Origin: Phocoena phocoena
Taxonomy: Eukaryota; Chordata; Mammalia; Artiodactyla; Phocoenidae
Length of the DNA: 64,000 nucleotides
Direction: 5' to 3'
Assembly (NCBI RefSeq): GCF_963924675.1
Contig: NC_089238.1
Coordinates: 42,426,879 to 42,490,878, forward strand
Each line of letters begins with the position of its first letter. Positions within the stretch are counted from its first letter, which is position 1. The position numbers were made by a program, and so were the translations under genes. A model generated the notes under the pieces. It was not told where the DNA came from. It searched no databases and saw nothing but the letters and a program-made list of their open reading frames with translations. Below, one piece after another: positions 25,150-37,097 of this stretch.

Positions 25150-25241
25150 GAAATCTATGTATAAAGATATCAAATCACTATGTTGTATACCTAAGGCTAA
25201 TATAATATTGTATGTTAATTATAATTCAATAAAAAAAGTTT
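25150..25241 (+). mobile_element. L1 3' end fragment
   Basis: AATCACTATGTTGTATACCT, AATATAATATTGTATGTTAA and TTCAATAAAAAAAG match the terminal sequence of a mammalian L1 3'UTR in plus orientation. Confidence 0.65.
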
Positions 25242-26054
25242 AACAACTGAGCCTTCTGGGGAATCTATATTTCTTTACACAGGGTCTCAAAGTAGTGGTA
25301 AACCTTTAGATCAGAATTTGGCTATGTGTTCAATTTAGAAGACTGCCATTAGTGATTATCAGTATGCTCCACTAAGTGCCAATGGCAGGCTTAAATAGAC
25401 GAAAAAGAAGAAAGAGAATCAAGAGGGAAAAATACTTATAATGAAGTGGTAGAACTTACCTATCTGCTATGTATTGCCTTTCCTTGGTTGTTAATCTATA
25501 ACTACTTCTGAAAATACAAGTAGATGGAAGTAGAAAAATACTTGTTGGTTTTGCTTTGGAAATTTAATTGGTAAACCTAAAATAGGACTTAAAATTTTTT
25601 CTTTTCAGAAGTTTAAGTACTATCTAAGAGAGAAATGTGTTCATGTGTCAACTTGGCAAATTCAAGTTTTCTAAGACATTAATTTAGAAAAGTGAAATCT
25701 GTTTGGTTAATTGGTGGCATCTTTTAATGAGAAGCTTGAGTTTTGTTGAGGAAAGAAATGTTCAGACAATCTTATGGCCTTTAAAAAGTTTGGCTTTATA
25801 CTGCCAGGCAGCCAGATACTAAGAGGAGAACATAACAGTTGTAATTGAGTAGCTTGAACCTCCTAGAGATTTCCAAGCTGTATCCTATAATATATTATGG
25901 TCATGTTAAGCAGTGCATTCATTCAGGCACCTTGGAAGGGTGCTGGGGAGTATCACTTGATAACTGAAATGCTCAATTGTCGATATTTAACTCATAGTCT
26001 CGGGCTTTTACCAGGAGTCCTCAGGGCACTGATACTTAAAAAGAGGGAAGGCAA

Positions 26055-26179
26055 AGAATTCCCTGGTGGTCCAGTGGTTAGGACTCTGCACTCTCACTGC
26101 CAAGGGACCTGGGTTCAATCCCTGGTCAGGGAAGTAAGATCCCACATGCCGCGCAGCACGACCAAGAAAAAAAAAAAAA
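26055..26179 (+). mobile_element. CHR-1-like SINE
   Basis: GAATTCCCTGGTGGTCCAG head through the GCGCAGCACGACCAAG block to a 15-A tail. It ends about 160 bp before NFAT5 exon w7; the flanking duplication is not clear. Confidence 0.88.
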
Positions 26180-26337
26180 GGGCACATTTTGATACACCAG
26201 TTTTGTATCTCATGCTACCATCATAGCATCAAAAAATAGACGTTTAAATCATGACTAATGTCAACACACAGTAGAATGAAATAGTTGATGATTTCAGTGA
26301 TTTTAAACTTTTCTTTCTTTTTTTGATATGTGTGCAG

Positions 26338-26486
26338 CAATGAAAACTGCTGGATGTAACTTAGATAAGGTAAATATTCTTTCTAATGCTCTGATCACTC
26401 CACTCATATCAAGCAGTGTGATTAAGAGTGAAGATGTTACTCCAATGGAAGTAACAGCAGAGAAAAGATCTTCCCCTATTTTTAAG
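26338..26486 (+). CDS. NFAT5: NFAT5 coding exon w7
   Basis: Encodes [20 protein letters not shown] followed by [23 protein letters not shown] and SSPIFK. The IKSED context resembles a sumoylation consensus. Acceptor GTGTGCAG after a T-rich tract, donor GTGAGC at 26487; 149 nt, ending on a codon boundary. Several positions differ from the human protein as I remember it (NALIT for NALMT, ISSSV for IPSSM). The segment links the Rel region to the Gln-rich activation domain and is expected to vary more than the DNA-binding exons. Confidence 0.95.
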
Positions 26487-27294
26487 GTGAGCTGCATTGA
26501 CTAGTGCCCCACATGTTAACCTCAAATATAAAAATTGCTATATTTTGAGTAGTTTGATTTCTTTTCCCCATATTTATGCTTTTTACTTCTCCTATTTCTT
26601 TTATATCTGTTTCTCTTTGGATTCACTTAATGAATTTTGCTTTGCAGAGTAAATGATTTTATATTCAAATAAAATAGCCTGCGAAGCAACTTCCAATATA
26701 CATTTTTTTAAACATCTTTATTGGAGTATAATTGCTTTACAATGGTGTGTTAGTTTCTGCTATATCACAAAGTGAATCAGCTATACGCCAATATACATTT
26801 TTGACAAGGGAGGGATTAATACATTAGCTAGACCTTTGTGATGTGTGGTATTAATGAAAGTACTGGTTTTAGCATTTTCAAAACTAGAGACATTTTATTT
26901 CCTTTTCTCCACCAGTCTTTTCCTAAAGCTCCTTTTCCATTTTACCTTTGTTCCCCCCTCTCAATAATGTTACCAGTGATCCACAAATGGACATATTTTT
27001 AATTTGGCTATTAATTCATCAACCATAGAATTATTGTGTTCTTACTCTCCAGCAGCTGATTATTCTTCTACTTATTTGAGTATCTTTGCTTATAATACTT
27101 ATTTTAAAATCCTGATGACAGTAAGACATAATGTTATCACTGAGAATCACAGCCTTACACCTGTTTTCCAAATAATAATATAGAGGGTAAAATTGGCCCT
27201 GCATATGTTTTTATAATAATAATAATTTTGAAGTATCATATGAGTTCATTTAATATTTATATGTACATGTTATTTGGCAATTTTTATTTTTTAG
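26487..27294 (+). other. NFAT5 intron
   Basis: An 808-bp intron. It carries a small minus-strand L1 3' fragment (26709-26787); otherwise plain AT-rich sequence. Confidence 0.85.
26709..26787 (-). mobile_element. L1 3' end fragment
   Basis: TTTTTTTAAACATCTTTATTG leads into GGAGTATAATTGCTTTACAA, the reverse complement of a cetartiodactyl L1 tail. Flanked by CCAATATACATTTTT on both sides, so it is a very short (about 80 bp) 5'-truncated insertion. Confidence 0.85.
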
Positions 27295-29182
27295 ACTACA
27301 AAGACAGTTGGATCCACTCAACAAACATTAGAAAATATCCCTAACATAGCAGGAAATGGGTCTTTTTCATCATCATCATCATCTTCCCACTTACCTTCTG
27401 AAAATGAAAAGCAACAACAGATTCAGCCCAAGGCATACAACCCAGAGACCCTGACAACTATCCAAACACAGGACATTTCACAGCCTGGTACCTTTCCAGC
27501 AGTTTCTGCTTCTAGTCAGCTGCCCAACAGTGATGCACTACTGCAGCAGGCTACACAGTTTCAGACAAGAGAAACTCAGTCTAGAGAGGTATTACAGTCA
27601 GATGGTACAGTGGTTAATTTGTCACACCTGACTGAGGCATCACAGCAACAGCAGCAGTCACCACTACAAGAACAAGCACAGACTTTACAGCAGCAGATTT
27701 CATCAAATATTTTCCCATCACCAAATAGTGTGAGTCAGCAGCTACAGAATACAATTCAACAGCTGCAGGCAGGAAGTTTTACAGGCAGTACTACTAGTGG
27801 CAGCAATGGAAATGTTGACTTGGTCCAACAAGTTTTAGAGGCACAACAACAGTTATCTTCAGTTTTATTTTCTGCTCCAGATGGTAATGAGAATGTTCAA
27901 GAACAGCTTAGTGCAGACATTTTTCAACAAGTCAGTCAAATTCAAAATAGCGTAAGCCCTGGAATGTTTTCCTCAACAGAGCCAGCAGTCCATACCAGAC
28001 CAGATAATTTAATAGCTGGAAGAGCTGAAAGTGTTCACCCACAGAATGAAAACACATTATCTAATCAACAACAGCAACAACAGCAACAGCAAGTGATGGA
28101 ATCATCAGCTGCAATGGTGATAGAGATGCAACAGAGTATCTGCCAGGCAGCTGCCCAGATTCAGTCAGAGCTATTTCCTTCAACTGCTTCAGCAAATGGA
28201 AACCTTCAGCAGTCTCCAGTTTACCAGCAGACTTCTCATATGATGAGTGCGTTATCAGCCAATGAGGACATGCAAATGCAATGTGAATTGTTTTCTTCTC
28301 CTCCTGCAGTTTCTGGAAATGAAACTGCTACAACCACCACACAGCAGGTTGCAACTCCTGGCACTACCATGTTTCAGACATCAAGTTCAGCAGATGGAGA
28401 AGAAACTGGAACACAAGCAAAACAGATTCAGAACAGTGTCTTTCAGACCATGGTCCAAATGCAACATAGTGGAGACAGTCAACCTCAAGTTAGCCTTTTT
28501 TCATCTACGAAAAGTATGATAAGTGTTCAAAATAATGGTACTCAGCAGCAAGGTAATGGTTTATTCCAGCAAGGTAATGAGATGATGTCACTCCAATCAG
28601 GGAATTTTTTGCAGCAGTCTTCTCATTCACAGGCTCAACTCTTTCATCCTCAGAATCCTATTGCTGATGCTCAGAACCTTTCCCAGGAAACTCAAGGTTC
28701 TATTTTTCATAGTCCAAGCCCTATTGTCCACAGTCAGACTTCTACAACCTCCTCTGAACCAATGCAGCCTCCAATGTTTCACTCTCAAAATACCATGGCT
28801 GTGCTACAGGGCTCTTCTGTTCCTCAAGACCAGCAGTCAGCCAACATATTTCTTTCCCAGAGTCCAATGAATAATCTTCAAACTAACACAGTAGCCCAAG
28901 AAGAACAGATTTCATTTTTTGCAGCTCAGAATTCAATTTCTCCACTTCAGTCAACATCAAACACTGAGCAGCAAGCTGCATTCCAACAGCAGGCTCCAAT
29001 ATCACACATCCAGACCCCTATGCTTTCCCAAGAACAGGCACAACCCTCCCAGCAAGGTCTGTTTCAGCCTCAGGTTTCCCTGGGCTCCCTTCCTCCTAAT
29101 CCAATGCCTCAAAACCAACAAGGAACAATCTTCCAGTCACAGCACTCAATGGTTGCCATCCAGAGTAACTCTGCATCCCAGG

Positions 29183-29236
<54 letters not shown>

Positions 29237-29797
29237 GCATTTTATTCAGCAATCAGAATACCATGGCTCCAATGGCATCTCAAAAGCAGCCACCACCAAA
29301 CATGATATTCAACCCAAGTCAAAATCCAATGGCTAATCAGGAGCAACAGAACCAGTCAATTTTTCATCAACAAAATAACATGGCCCCAATGAATCAAGAA
29401 CAGCAGCCCATGCAATTTCAGAACCAGCCCACAGTTTCCTCACTTCAGAACCCAGGTCCTGCCCAGTCCGAATCATCACAGACCTCCTTGTTCCATAGCT
29501 CTCCTCAGATTCAGTTGGTCCAAGGGTCACCCAGTTCTCAAGAGCAGCAAGTAACACTCTTCCTTTCTCCAGCATCCATGTCTGCATTGCAGAACAGTAT
29601 AAACCAACAAGACATGCAACAGTCTCCCCTTTATTCCCCTCAGAACAACATGCCTGGAATCCAGGGAGCCACATCTTCACCTCAACCACAGGCTACTTTA
29701 TTTCACAACACTACAGGAGGCACAATGAACCAACTACAAAATTCTCCTGGCTCTTCTCAGCAGACTTCAGGAATGTTCTTATTTGGCATTCAAAATA
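27295..29797 (+). CDS. NFAT5: NFAT5 large coding exon w8 (Gln-rich activation domain)
   Basis: A 2,503-nt exon encoding about 834 residues of the NFAT5 C-terminal transactivation domain. It starts [20 protein letters not shown]; an SSSSSSS run follows, then a domain very rich in Gln, Ser, Asn, Met and Pro with recurring short motifs of the form LF-S-P/QNP-M ([29 protein letters not shown]). PolyQ tracts are at about 28067-28090 and 29185-29235, the latter with 17 Gln. Such domains recruit coactivators; NFAT5 AD activity is known to be tonicity-dependent. The acceptor is TTTTTTAG and the donor GTAAGA at 29798; the last base A opens Asn in w9. The frame is open throughout and continues 41 codons into the intron. 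Confidence 0.97.
29185..29235 (+). repeat. Coding CAG repeat (polyglutamine) in NFAT5
   Basis: (CAG)4 CAA (CAG)12 encoding 17 Gln directly after Gln-Glu. The pure 12-unit run with a single CAA near its 5' end is likely length-polymorphic. The human protein has a similar tract here. Confidence 0.97.
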
Positions 29798-30451
29798 GTA
29801 AGAAACTCTTTCTAATTTCTCATTTCTTAAATGTTATTGGTCGAAATGGTCACATTATTATTACTAGAAGAAAGCACAACATAGTGGTTTTAAGAGCACA
29901 GGTTGTAGTTAGACACAATTGAGTTCAAATCCCAGCTATACCACTTACAGACTGAGACCTTAGGATATTTGACCTGCATGAACCTCAGTTTCCATATCTA
30001 AAGTGGTGGTAATATTACATACTTGAAAAGGATATTGGAAGGATTAAATGTGGTAACATATATAAATGTATGTGTTTGCCATTTTAAGATATAAACTTGA
30101 AAGGAAAATGAAGTAAGAATGACAGAAAATTTTTCAGCCAATTAAAGTAAGTAGTTTCCAAGGATGTAGAAAACCATGTTTCTTTAAATGTTTATATAGC
30201 AAGGAAATTATATAGGACTTATGGTGATAACTAAGCATTGTTGTATTTTTATACTGCTTAGAGGAAACCTAGGATGAATTCTACTACTGTTCAATGAAAA
30301 CCTTTTTGGAGGCTGTCAGGTGCCTCACTTTTAACTCTATAATGAACAAACACAGTAATGAATTTATCCCAGCCACTAATAAATACCTTCTTATGAATCT
30401 TAACAGAAAATAAGTAATCAGGTAGCTTCTCTATTTTAAATATCTCTGCAG
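29798..30451 (+). other. NFAT5 intron with MIR
   Basis: A 654-bp intron. About 29880-30075 is a plus-strand MIR (see separate entry). If retained, it would add 41 codons after exon w8 and end at 29920-29922. Confidence 0.85.
29880..30075 (+). mobile_element. MIR element
   Basis: GAGTTCAAATCCCAGCTATA (tRNA B-box-like), CCACTTACAGACTGAGACCT, AACCTCAGTTTCCATATCTA and GAAGGATTAAATGTGGTAAC follow the MIR consensus in order. Confidence 0.8.
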
Positions 30452-30695
30452 ACTGTAGTCAGCTTTTAACTTCTGGACCAGCTACATTGCCAGATCAGTT
30501 GATGGCCATAAGTCAGCCAGGCCAACCGCAAAATGAGGGCCAGCCACCTGTGACAACACTTCTTTCTCAGCAAATGCCAGAGAATTCTCCATTGGCATCC
30601 TCTATAAACACCAATCAGAACATTGAAAAGATTGATTTGCTTGTTTCATTGCAAAACCAAGGGAACAACTTAACTGGCTCCTTTTAACTGGATAT
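30452..30695 (+). CDS. NFAT5: NFAT5 last coding exon w9 with stop
   Basis: Encodes [20 protein letters not shown] (with the first base from w8), continues through [14 protein letters not shown] and ends [16 protein letters not shown] with TAA at 30685-30687. Acceptor ATCTCTGCAG; donor GTGAGT at 30696. Only eight bases separate the stop from the exon junction, well under the roughly 50-nt limit for nonsense-mediated decay, so an intron in the 3'UTR is compatible with a stable mRNA. This matches the known NFAT5 C-terminus. Confidence 0.96.
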
Positions 30696-31143
30696 GTGAG
30701 TATTGCATTTTGGCTTTTTTCTTATTGAAAAACATCAATAAATTTTATTATTCTTAGCAGATTTGAGTTAAGTAATAACACTGTTAGGACTCTGATCTTT
30801 TAAAATATGGCTTTCTCACAAGATGGTACTTTTTTACCCTAAATAAATTACTCTGAATGATAGCTTAGGTCATATTGTTAATACTGGGCATTCCTTCTGG
30901 CTCTAAGCTTCTTTTCCTTGGAATGACAGAACATCTGATGAATGTACTATATATCAGATATAATTATGTCTCATATCTCCGTTCCTCAAGAAATAAATAT
31001 TGAATCTGAAAAGTCTGACAGTATAAATATGATAAAGTATCATTTGTAGTACTGTAATATACTTTGGGATCATTCAGGGCTACGGGAACTTTGTAAAGGC
31101 TTTCCCTCCCTATTGAGTTATATTAAACTTCTTCTTTTTTTAG
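30696..31143 (+). other. NFAT5 intron within the 3'UTR
   Basis: A 448-bp intron between GTGAGT at 30696 and the acceptor CTTCTTTTTTTAG before 31144. Plain AT-rich sequence. Confidence 0.75.
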
Positions 31144-34100
31144 AAATTCCATGAAGAAAATCCTGATTTCAAGATACCCTGAGATCTTGTGATTCCATGA
31201 GGATTATTGAACTGTTACTTTAAAAAGAAAACAAAATATGAAAAACTGTGATTGAATAAATGGATGGATTTTACTCTGACTGCAAAAGAGCACACCTGTG
31301 CTGCCTATTGCAGTGATTAACCACCATTGTTAACATCTTTTTATTTTATATTCCTAATAACAGTGATGACTGAGAATCTATTTGAGTTTCCAGCTGACAG
31401 AATTAATTGTTGCTATTTTCCTAGGCATTATTTCTTTAAAAGTACAGTTTAAATTGATAAGCTGGATCACTCAGTTATTATTGCTATTAGAAAATAATTC
31501 ATGTTTCATGTTTACTTTTGTTCTTCATTCAGATTTTCTTTCCTGCATTTAGTCAAGTAGTGGCTTTTGAAAAAGGAAAGTTCAAATCATAACTTAGGCT
31601 GTGATTTTTCAATATAAAAAGCACAGCTATTGGCCAAAATGAAGCAGTCTTCATTCAGTTTTTATAGAGAAACTGAAGGGGTAACATTCTGACAGGTAAG
31701 CTGTATTAAGAGGTCTACACAGATAAGAGGACTCTATCACAGACAACACACAAACTGGGAACAGCTGGAATGCTATTGATTTTATTTTTCAGAGAGTTGT
31801 TAATTCTCTGTGTTTCTGTTAAGGGTTTTAGCCATAACTGTGCATAGAAAAATATAAACATCTTGCTCTATTTAAAAATGAAGGGGATAATATATGGTAA
31901 ATTATGTTCTGATATCCTCCTACAATAGTTAAAACTGACAGAGTAATTCACGTCTGTTTTCTTCTTATCCCAGTCTTGAACTGGTATTCCATTTTTATGT
32001 TCAGCGATACTATTCTTCCCCTCTTCTTCACTTTATTTTAGACAATTAGTAATATATTACTAGCTTTGTGATCCTGTAGTAACTTAAATGAAAAGACCAC
32101 TTTGATCTGGGGTAACCCAGCAACTCCTGCAGCACAGGCCGGGGGGTATCCTTTCAGGAATGAGGGGAGCTGACTCCTGAGAAACAAGAAACAATGCATT
32201 TTTTTTCCATGAACGGTGCTGTTCTGAAGTCTTCAAATTTTTCCCTCTAATAGGAAACAGTGTAAATGTTAATCTGAAAAAAAAAAAGACAAACTAAAAT
32301 TTCTTGAAACATCACTTCTCCCTGAGCTGCAGTGAGTGTAATTCACTTGTCACCTCAGTGCTTTACAGTTTGAAGTGGTCACTTATCTGATGGTTCCCAC
32401 AAGCCTTAGGCTTTACAGGGTCATATCATTGACTTATTATGAAGAATTAATTTGTGTTACATCTATAGAGAGCAAAATAACACACTCCAGAACTTGCAGT
32501 TGTAGCATTAGTTATACAGATTTGGGTGTTCTCACCACCCATGGGATGCCTGCTTCTCTCTACAACCTGTTGTCTGGACACATGCTTATGTCTTACTCTC
32601 CTTTTGGCATGTAGAAAGCTGTTAATACAGTTTAAGGCCAAATTGTGTGTGGCTTCTATATGTAGATAAGATGTTTTGGCATTCTTGTCAGTTTCATTTA
32701 TTTTTTAAGTGTACAAAAAATAGCCTGTTAATTGTTTATTGAAGGCTACAATTCTGTTTTTTATTTTTTCTATCCGATACATTTAGCTGAACTTTGTGGA
32801 ATTGTGGTGTTGGTTTTGTTTATACAGTCAGATTTTTCCCCCTTTTTGTGATGGTCTTCCTTGGTTCTTTGTGCTCTTCTTTAATTTGTGTTTTCCCTTT
32901 GTTCTCATTTATTCTTCCCTCCACCCCCATCCCTTTCTTTCTCTCTCTGATTGAGAGTCATTGAATTATGTTTTCAGTAGTACAGGCTTCTTGCCGATAT
33001 GAAGGGAACTTTTCAGAAAGAGACCTACTCTGGGTCATTTAATTTTGAATACAGTTTTCAATCGTTCAAGTTTTGGATGGTTTATATCTAATGTGTGTTT
33101 CATTTTTTTGGAAAGCTATATTTTGTATTTAGGAAATGGTATACTATTTTGCTATTTGTACTGAGTGAGTACATTGGCATAAATATAGAAATTTATATAT
33201 ATACATATATATAAACTATTCTTTTTTTGCCACACATTTTTGTGGTAAATTTGTGAGTTTGTCTGATGTTCTACCACAACGTGGCGTCTGATAAAAGTGA
33301 GGGGGGGTTTGTTATGTCTTTATTGAGTATTTAAGTATCTTTTGAAACAAATGACCTTTTCATCTGTGGCCATTCCATCAGGCAGTTCCTTGATGTGATT
33401 AGTGGGCTAAAGGCAGCTCACTGTGTGTTCGCTGGATCTTTCACTCAGCAAAACGTTAGAGTAAGGAAACCCATCCAGGCAGTTGTGTAAGTTGAGTTTC
33501 ACAAGAATGAGCCATTCAGTCTTTGCTCACTATATATTTAATATTTTATTATTGTTGTTATTGTTATTATTAATTGGCTTTCTGTATTCTATGCCTTTTA
33601 TTTATAAAGACACTAAAAAAAACCCCATGTTTGTAATTTTAATAACATTTTCCCCATCTTGTAATATCCAGAGCTACTTTATAAATTCTCTAAACCAAAA
33701 GCATTTTCCTCAATATATCTCTCTCTCCCCACCCCATCAGGAAAATTTACCCAGTATAGTTCAGGGTATGAGAAGGACCACACAATCCAGTGCTCCAGTT
33801 TTAAAATGTAAAACTCTTAACTGCAGAGGGTTGACTCATGTCAGTAAGCTTATCCACTGGTATAAAAATAAGAAGTAGAAATAAAATGCTGTAAGTTTAT
33901 TTCTGAGTTTTCTGAATTTTTTCCCAAGAGATTACACAGGAGACTCAGGAAGTCTATTTGTTCATCAAGTTCCAGTTAGAATGTTAACACTGCTGTATGG
34001 ATAAAGTGGTGGCAAGAAGACTGGCTTGGGTGCTGACTTCTGTTATTTAGCAAGAAGTTTATCATTGTAAAATGCTGATTGCCAATGTCAAGTCACCAGG

Positions 34101-34636
34101 GACCAATTTTCTGTTTTATAATATCTAAGTTTAGAACAGAACATACACCTGAACTGTAGTGGTTTGATTGGATGGAGGCAGAAAACCCAATTTTTATTTT
34201 CATAAGTTTTGTGGTTATTTGTACAAGGGCTGTGCTAAGGTACCATATTCTTATTCAATAATGATGAATTTTTTTTTTTTACATTGTTAAATGTTCCTTA
34301 CCCCTAAAAGGTCAATGTTAAGTATAGCATTCAGAACATACTATTTGGTTACAAAAAGTACTCGTCTTCTTATTGAAGAGTTAGCTTAGTAGTCAGTGGT
34401 TGATACTTGTGCTAATAATGCAGTTTCAAGATTACTGTTACAAGTTATATCTACATATAGGAGAGACTCCATGAGCCAACAGAGGCCTTGGAAACAACAA
34501 TTTATTAAATTTACTTATGGCAGAAGGACCTAAATAAACTATAAACCACATTTTATTCCTTTTTATTGTTACATTCAATCGTTCTTGCTTTTAGCAACTC
34601 ACATTAATGCTTGGAGCTTACCTGTGTGTCTGCGTG

Positions 34637-34660
34637 TGTGTGTGTGTGTGTGTGTGTGTT
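34637..34660. repeat. (TG)n microsatellite in the 3'UTR
   Basis: Uninterrupted GT/TG run preceded by an imperfect GTGTGTCTGCG. Confidence 0.9.
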
Positions 34661-34923
34661 TTATTCCTTATTGTCATTCCATTATATATCCACACCAACA
34701 TGGGAGAAAATAATTAGAAGTCATATTTTGCTTCTGAGCTTTATCATGTTACCTTATTCTAATTACAAATAGAGTATCATGTTGTTATCTAACCAATGCA
34801 AATCTGTTTTCGCCAGTCTCCCTAGAACAGGTTTTTAAAGGGCTTTGTTTATTATAGAAGCAGTATTAATGAGGGACCTTCCTTCCTTTCTTTTTTTGTA
34901 ATACTGTATATGCTGTAGTTGGG

Positions 34924-35050
34924 AATTTCATTATAGTGCATTTCTTGCCCATCAGAACCTCAGTTAATCTGCCTAGGAAAAATTGTGTCAAAGGGAATGA
35001 GAAAAGAAGTTATATTTGAGTCCCTCCAGAACTAAGATAATAATTCCTTT
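34924..35050 (+). repeat. 3'UTR internal duplication, copy A
   Basis: Shares with 36208-36321 the blocks TTCATTATAGTG, CCATCAGAAC, AATCTGCCTA, GTGTCAAAGG and GAGTCCCTCCAGAACTAA in the same order and spacing, apart from a few short indels, the largest about 9 bp. By eye about 80% identical. Not a repeat family I recognise. Confidence 0.8.
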
Positions 35051-36207
35051 TGACCATTTAAGCCATTATAGATGCTTATTTTGGGAAAGTGAAGTCTGTT
35101 TAGATGCGTCAGCAATTATAGACCAGAAATTAAATGCTTTAATAACCAAAATCTCAAATTCAGCATGGTTTATAAACATTCACTAGGAGTAATTTGAGAA
35201 TGTTTCATCTTTCTGGTGAGAATTTCTGTTCTAGTATCTGTTTTCCAGTTGTTTTTTTTCTAATTAATTGAAAATTATATGAGACCTATTAGCTTTACTC
35301 TGCTTCATGACCACAGGCTTCATCCCTAACCAAGACAGCCACATTATATCTGCATGCCTTTGGTTATATGGAGAGCCTTAATGAGAGAGAGAGAGAGAGA
35401 CTGTGTATAGTTCATCAGCTTTAGAATCTCATAACATGTATTAAAAAAAGGTTTTCTTCTCTGCTTATTTGTGTCACTAGAGCTAAATCATGAAGATAAT
35501 GTTCATACTGTAGTAAATATCAGAATAATACCTAGAATATCATTTGTGAATTGTCCCAGTACTCTAATTGCTTCTTTAATCCCCATTTGTTTTCGTGTCA
35601 TTCTAGCCTCATTTAGTAATAAAATTCTATTTTTACTCCATTTTCTCTTTCAGGAAATTTTTTAAATTAATATTTTAGATCTAGATTAAATGCTTATGGA
35701 AAAGTGCCTTTTTACCATGTTAGTGCCCCTTTCTTGTAATTTCATTTTTCACTGTTGCCAAAAACACATAGCAAATGACTTTAATAGTCTCAACTTTCAT
35801 TTTTTCTATTTAGTCATTCTTTTCTCCATTTCTTGATCACCATAGAAACAACTTCATAACTTTCTAACACCCTTTGGCGTAAGAGGAACAGAAAAGATAC
35901 ATAGCTAGAATTGTTTCTTTGAAGGAGGCTAAGTAAAAGATCACAAAATTATACTATTTAGCATTTATAGAAATTAGCTAAATTTGTCTTCATCTTGACC
36001 AACTAATAATAGGTCTTATCTGAATGCTATCGAAAATTTTACTATATGTGAGACTATGTACACAAATATGGATAGTTAAATTTCAGAAAGGAAGTGTTTG
36101 AAGCACCTTCTCTGATCTTTATTATAAGATGGGTGAAAATAAACCACTAACACATAGTTCAGGTAAAGCTTAGTAATGTCAATTTTTCTAACCATACGGA
36201 GTCAAGT

Positions 36208-36321
36208 AATTCATTATAGTGTACTTCTCGTCCATCAGAACTTTAGAAATCTGCCTATGAAAAATAGTGTCAAAGGAAATGAAGTTGTATCTGAGTCCCT
36301 CCAGAACTAAAATAATTCCTT
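36208..36321 (+). repeat. 3'UTR internal duplication, copy B
   Basis: Partner of 34924-35050, about 1.28 kb downstream in direct orientation. Its longest exact shared block is GAGTCCCTCCAGAACTAA. Confidence 0.8.
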
Positions 36322-36905
36322 GCAGCCAAATACAGTTGGATTGAGTATCCCTCTGTTTTTTGTTATTTTTGCCTATGTTCCAGCTCCTTACCATAGTGGT
36401 GGTGCCTGAAGAAAGAGCCATCAGCAACAAACAGGTCAGGAGAGTAGTAGCTTAGGGATAGAGCTGCTTTCCCCATGTGAGTATTTCTGTGACTGTTAGT
36501 GGCACTAAAGACTGCAAACCTTTATGCAATATTCTCAATACCCTAATGATATTATGCACTTTAATCATTCCAAAGAAGTCAAGAATGCTGTATAGTTACG
36601 ATTCCTTCTTGATGAGTATATCTTAACTGTTTAGAATATTTATGTCCCTTTTTATTTTGGATAGCTAACTTGGTATGTTATGGAAATATTTTCTAAAAAG
36701 TATAGTAGGACTTAAGACTTTGAAATGTAACTGACTATAAGGGGAAATTATTACACTTCAGAAAATCATTTTAGAAACATTAAAATGTTCGGCTTTCTAA
36801 TGATATGTTTGAGAGTTAATTAGAACCAGCCCTCTTCCTATATTTTTTGTTTCATATTAATAGCATTATAGTATATAGTTTTCTATATCTATAGTATGTA
36901 TAAAC

Positions 36906-37097
36906 CAATGGTTCTCAAAGTGTGGTCCTCAGCCCACCAGCCAACATCCGTATCACCTGGGAACTAGTTAAAAATGCAAAATCTTGGGCCTTATCCCAGA
37001 CATAGTGAATCAGAAACTCTGCAGTGGGACTCAGCAATCTGTTTTTTAACAAGCCTTTCAGGTGATTCTGATACATGCTAAAGTTTGAGAACCACTG
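36906..37097 (+). mobile_element. MER5A DNA transposon relic
   Basis: Terminal inverted repeats CAATGGTTCTCAAA and TTTGAGAACCACTG, with internal landmarks TCACCTGGGAACTAGTTA and GAATCAGAAACTCTGCAG typical of MER5A (hAT-Charlie, non-autonomous). An 8-bp target duplication, GTATAAAC / GTGTAAAC, flanks it. It forms part of the NFAT5 3'UTR. Confidence 0.92.

Larger units (their letters stand above)
18104..26337 (+). other. NFAT5 intron (8.2 kb)
   Basis: The largest intron in the window. It contains MIR-like sequence at about 18985-19121 and 20590-20730, SINEs at 19138-19354, 21003-21125, 24181-24330 and 26055-26179, an L2 3' end at about 21215-21330, a PRR13 processed pseudogene (21400-22800) with its own SINE, a GC-rich degenerate minisatellite (23140-23930), an L2 piece near 24590-24690 and an L1 3' end at 25150-25241. 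Confidence 0.8.

Noticed and set aside
29333..29689. 118-codon open frame antisense to the large NFAT5 exon
   Set aside because: Shadow of the Gln/Ser-rich coding sequence; CAG-rich DNA leaves the reverse strand free of stops.
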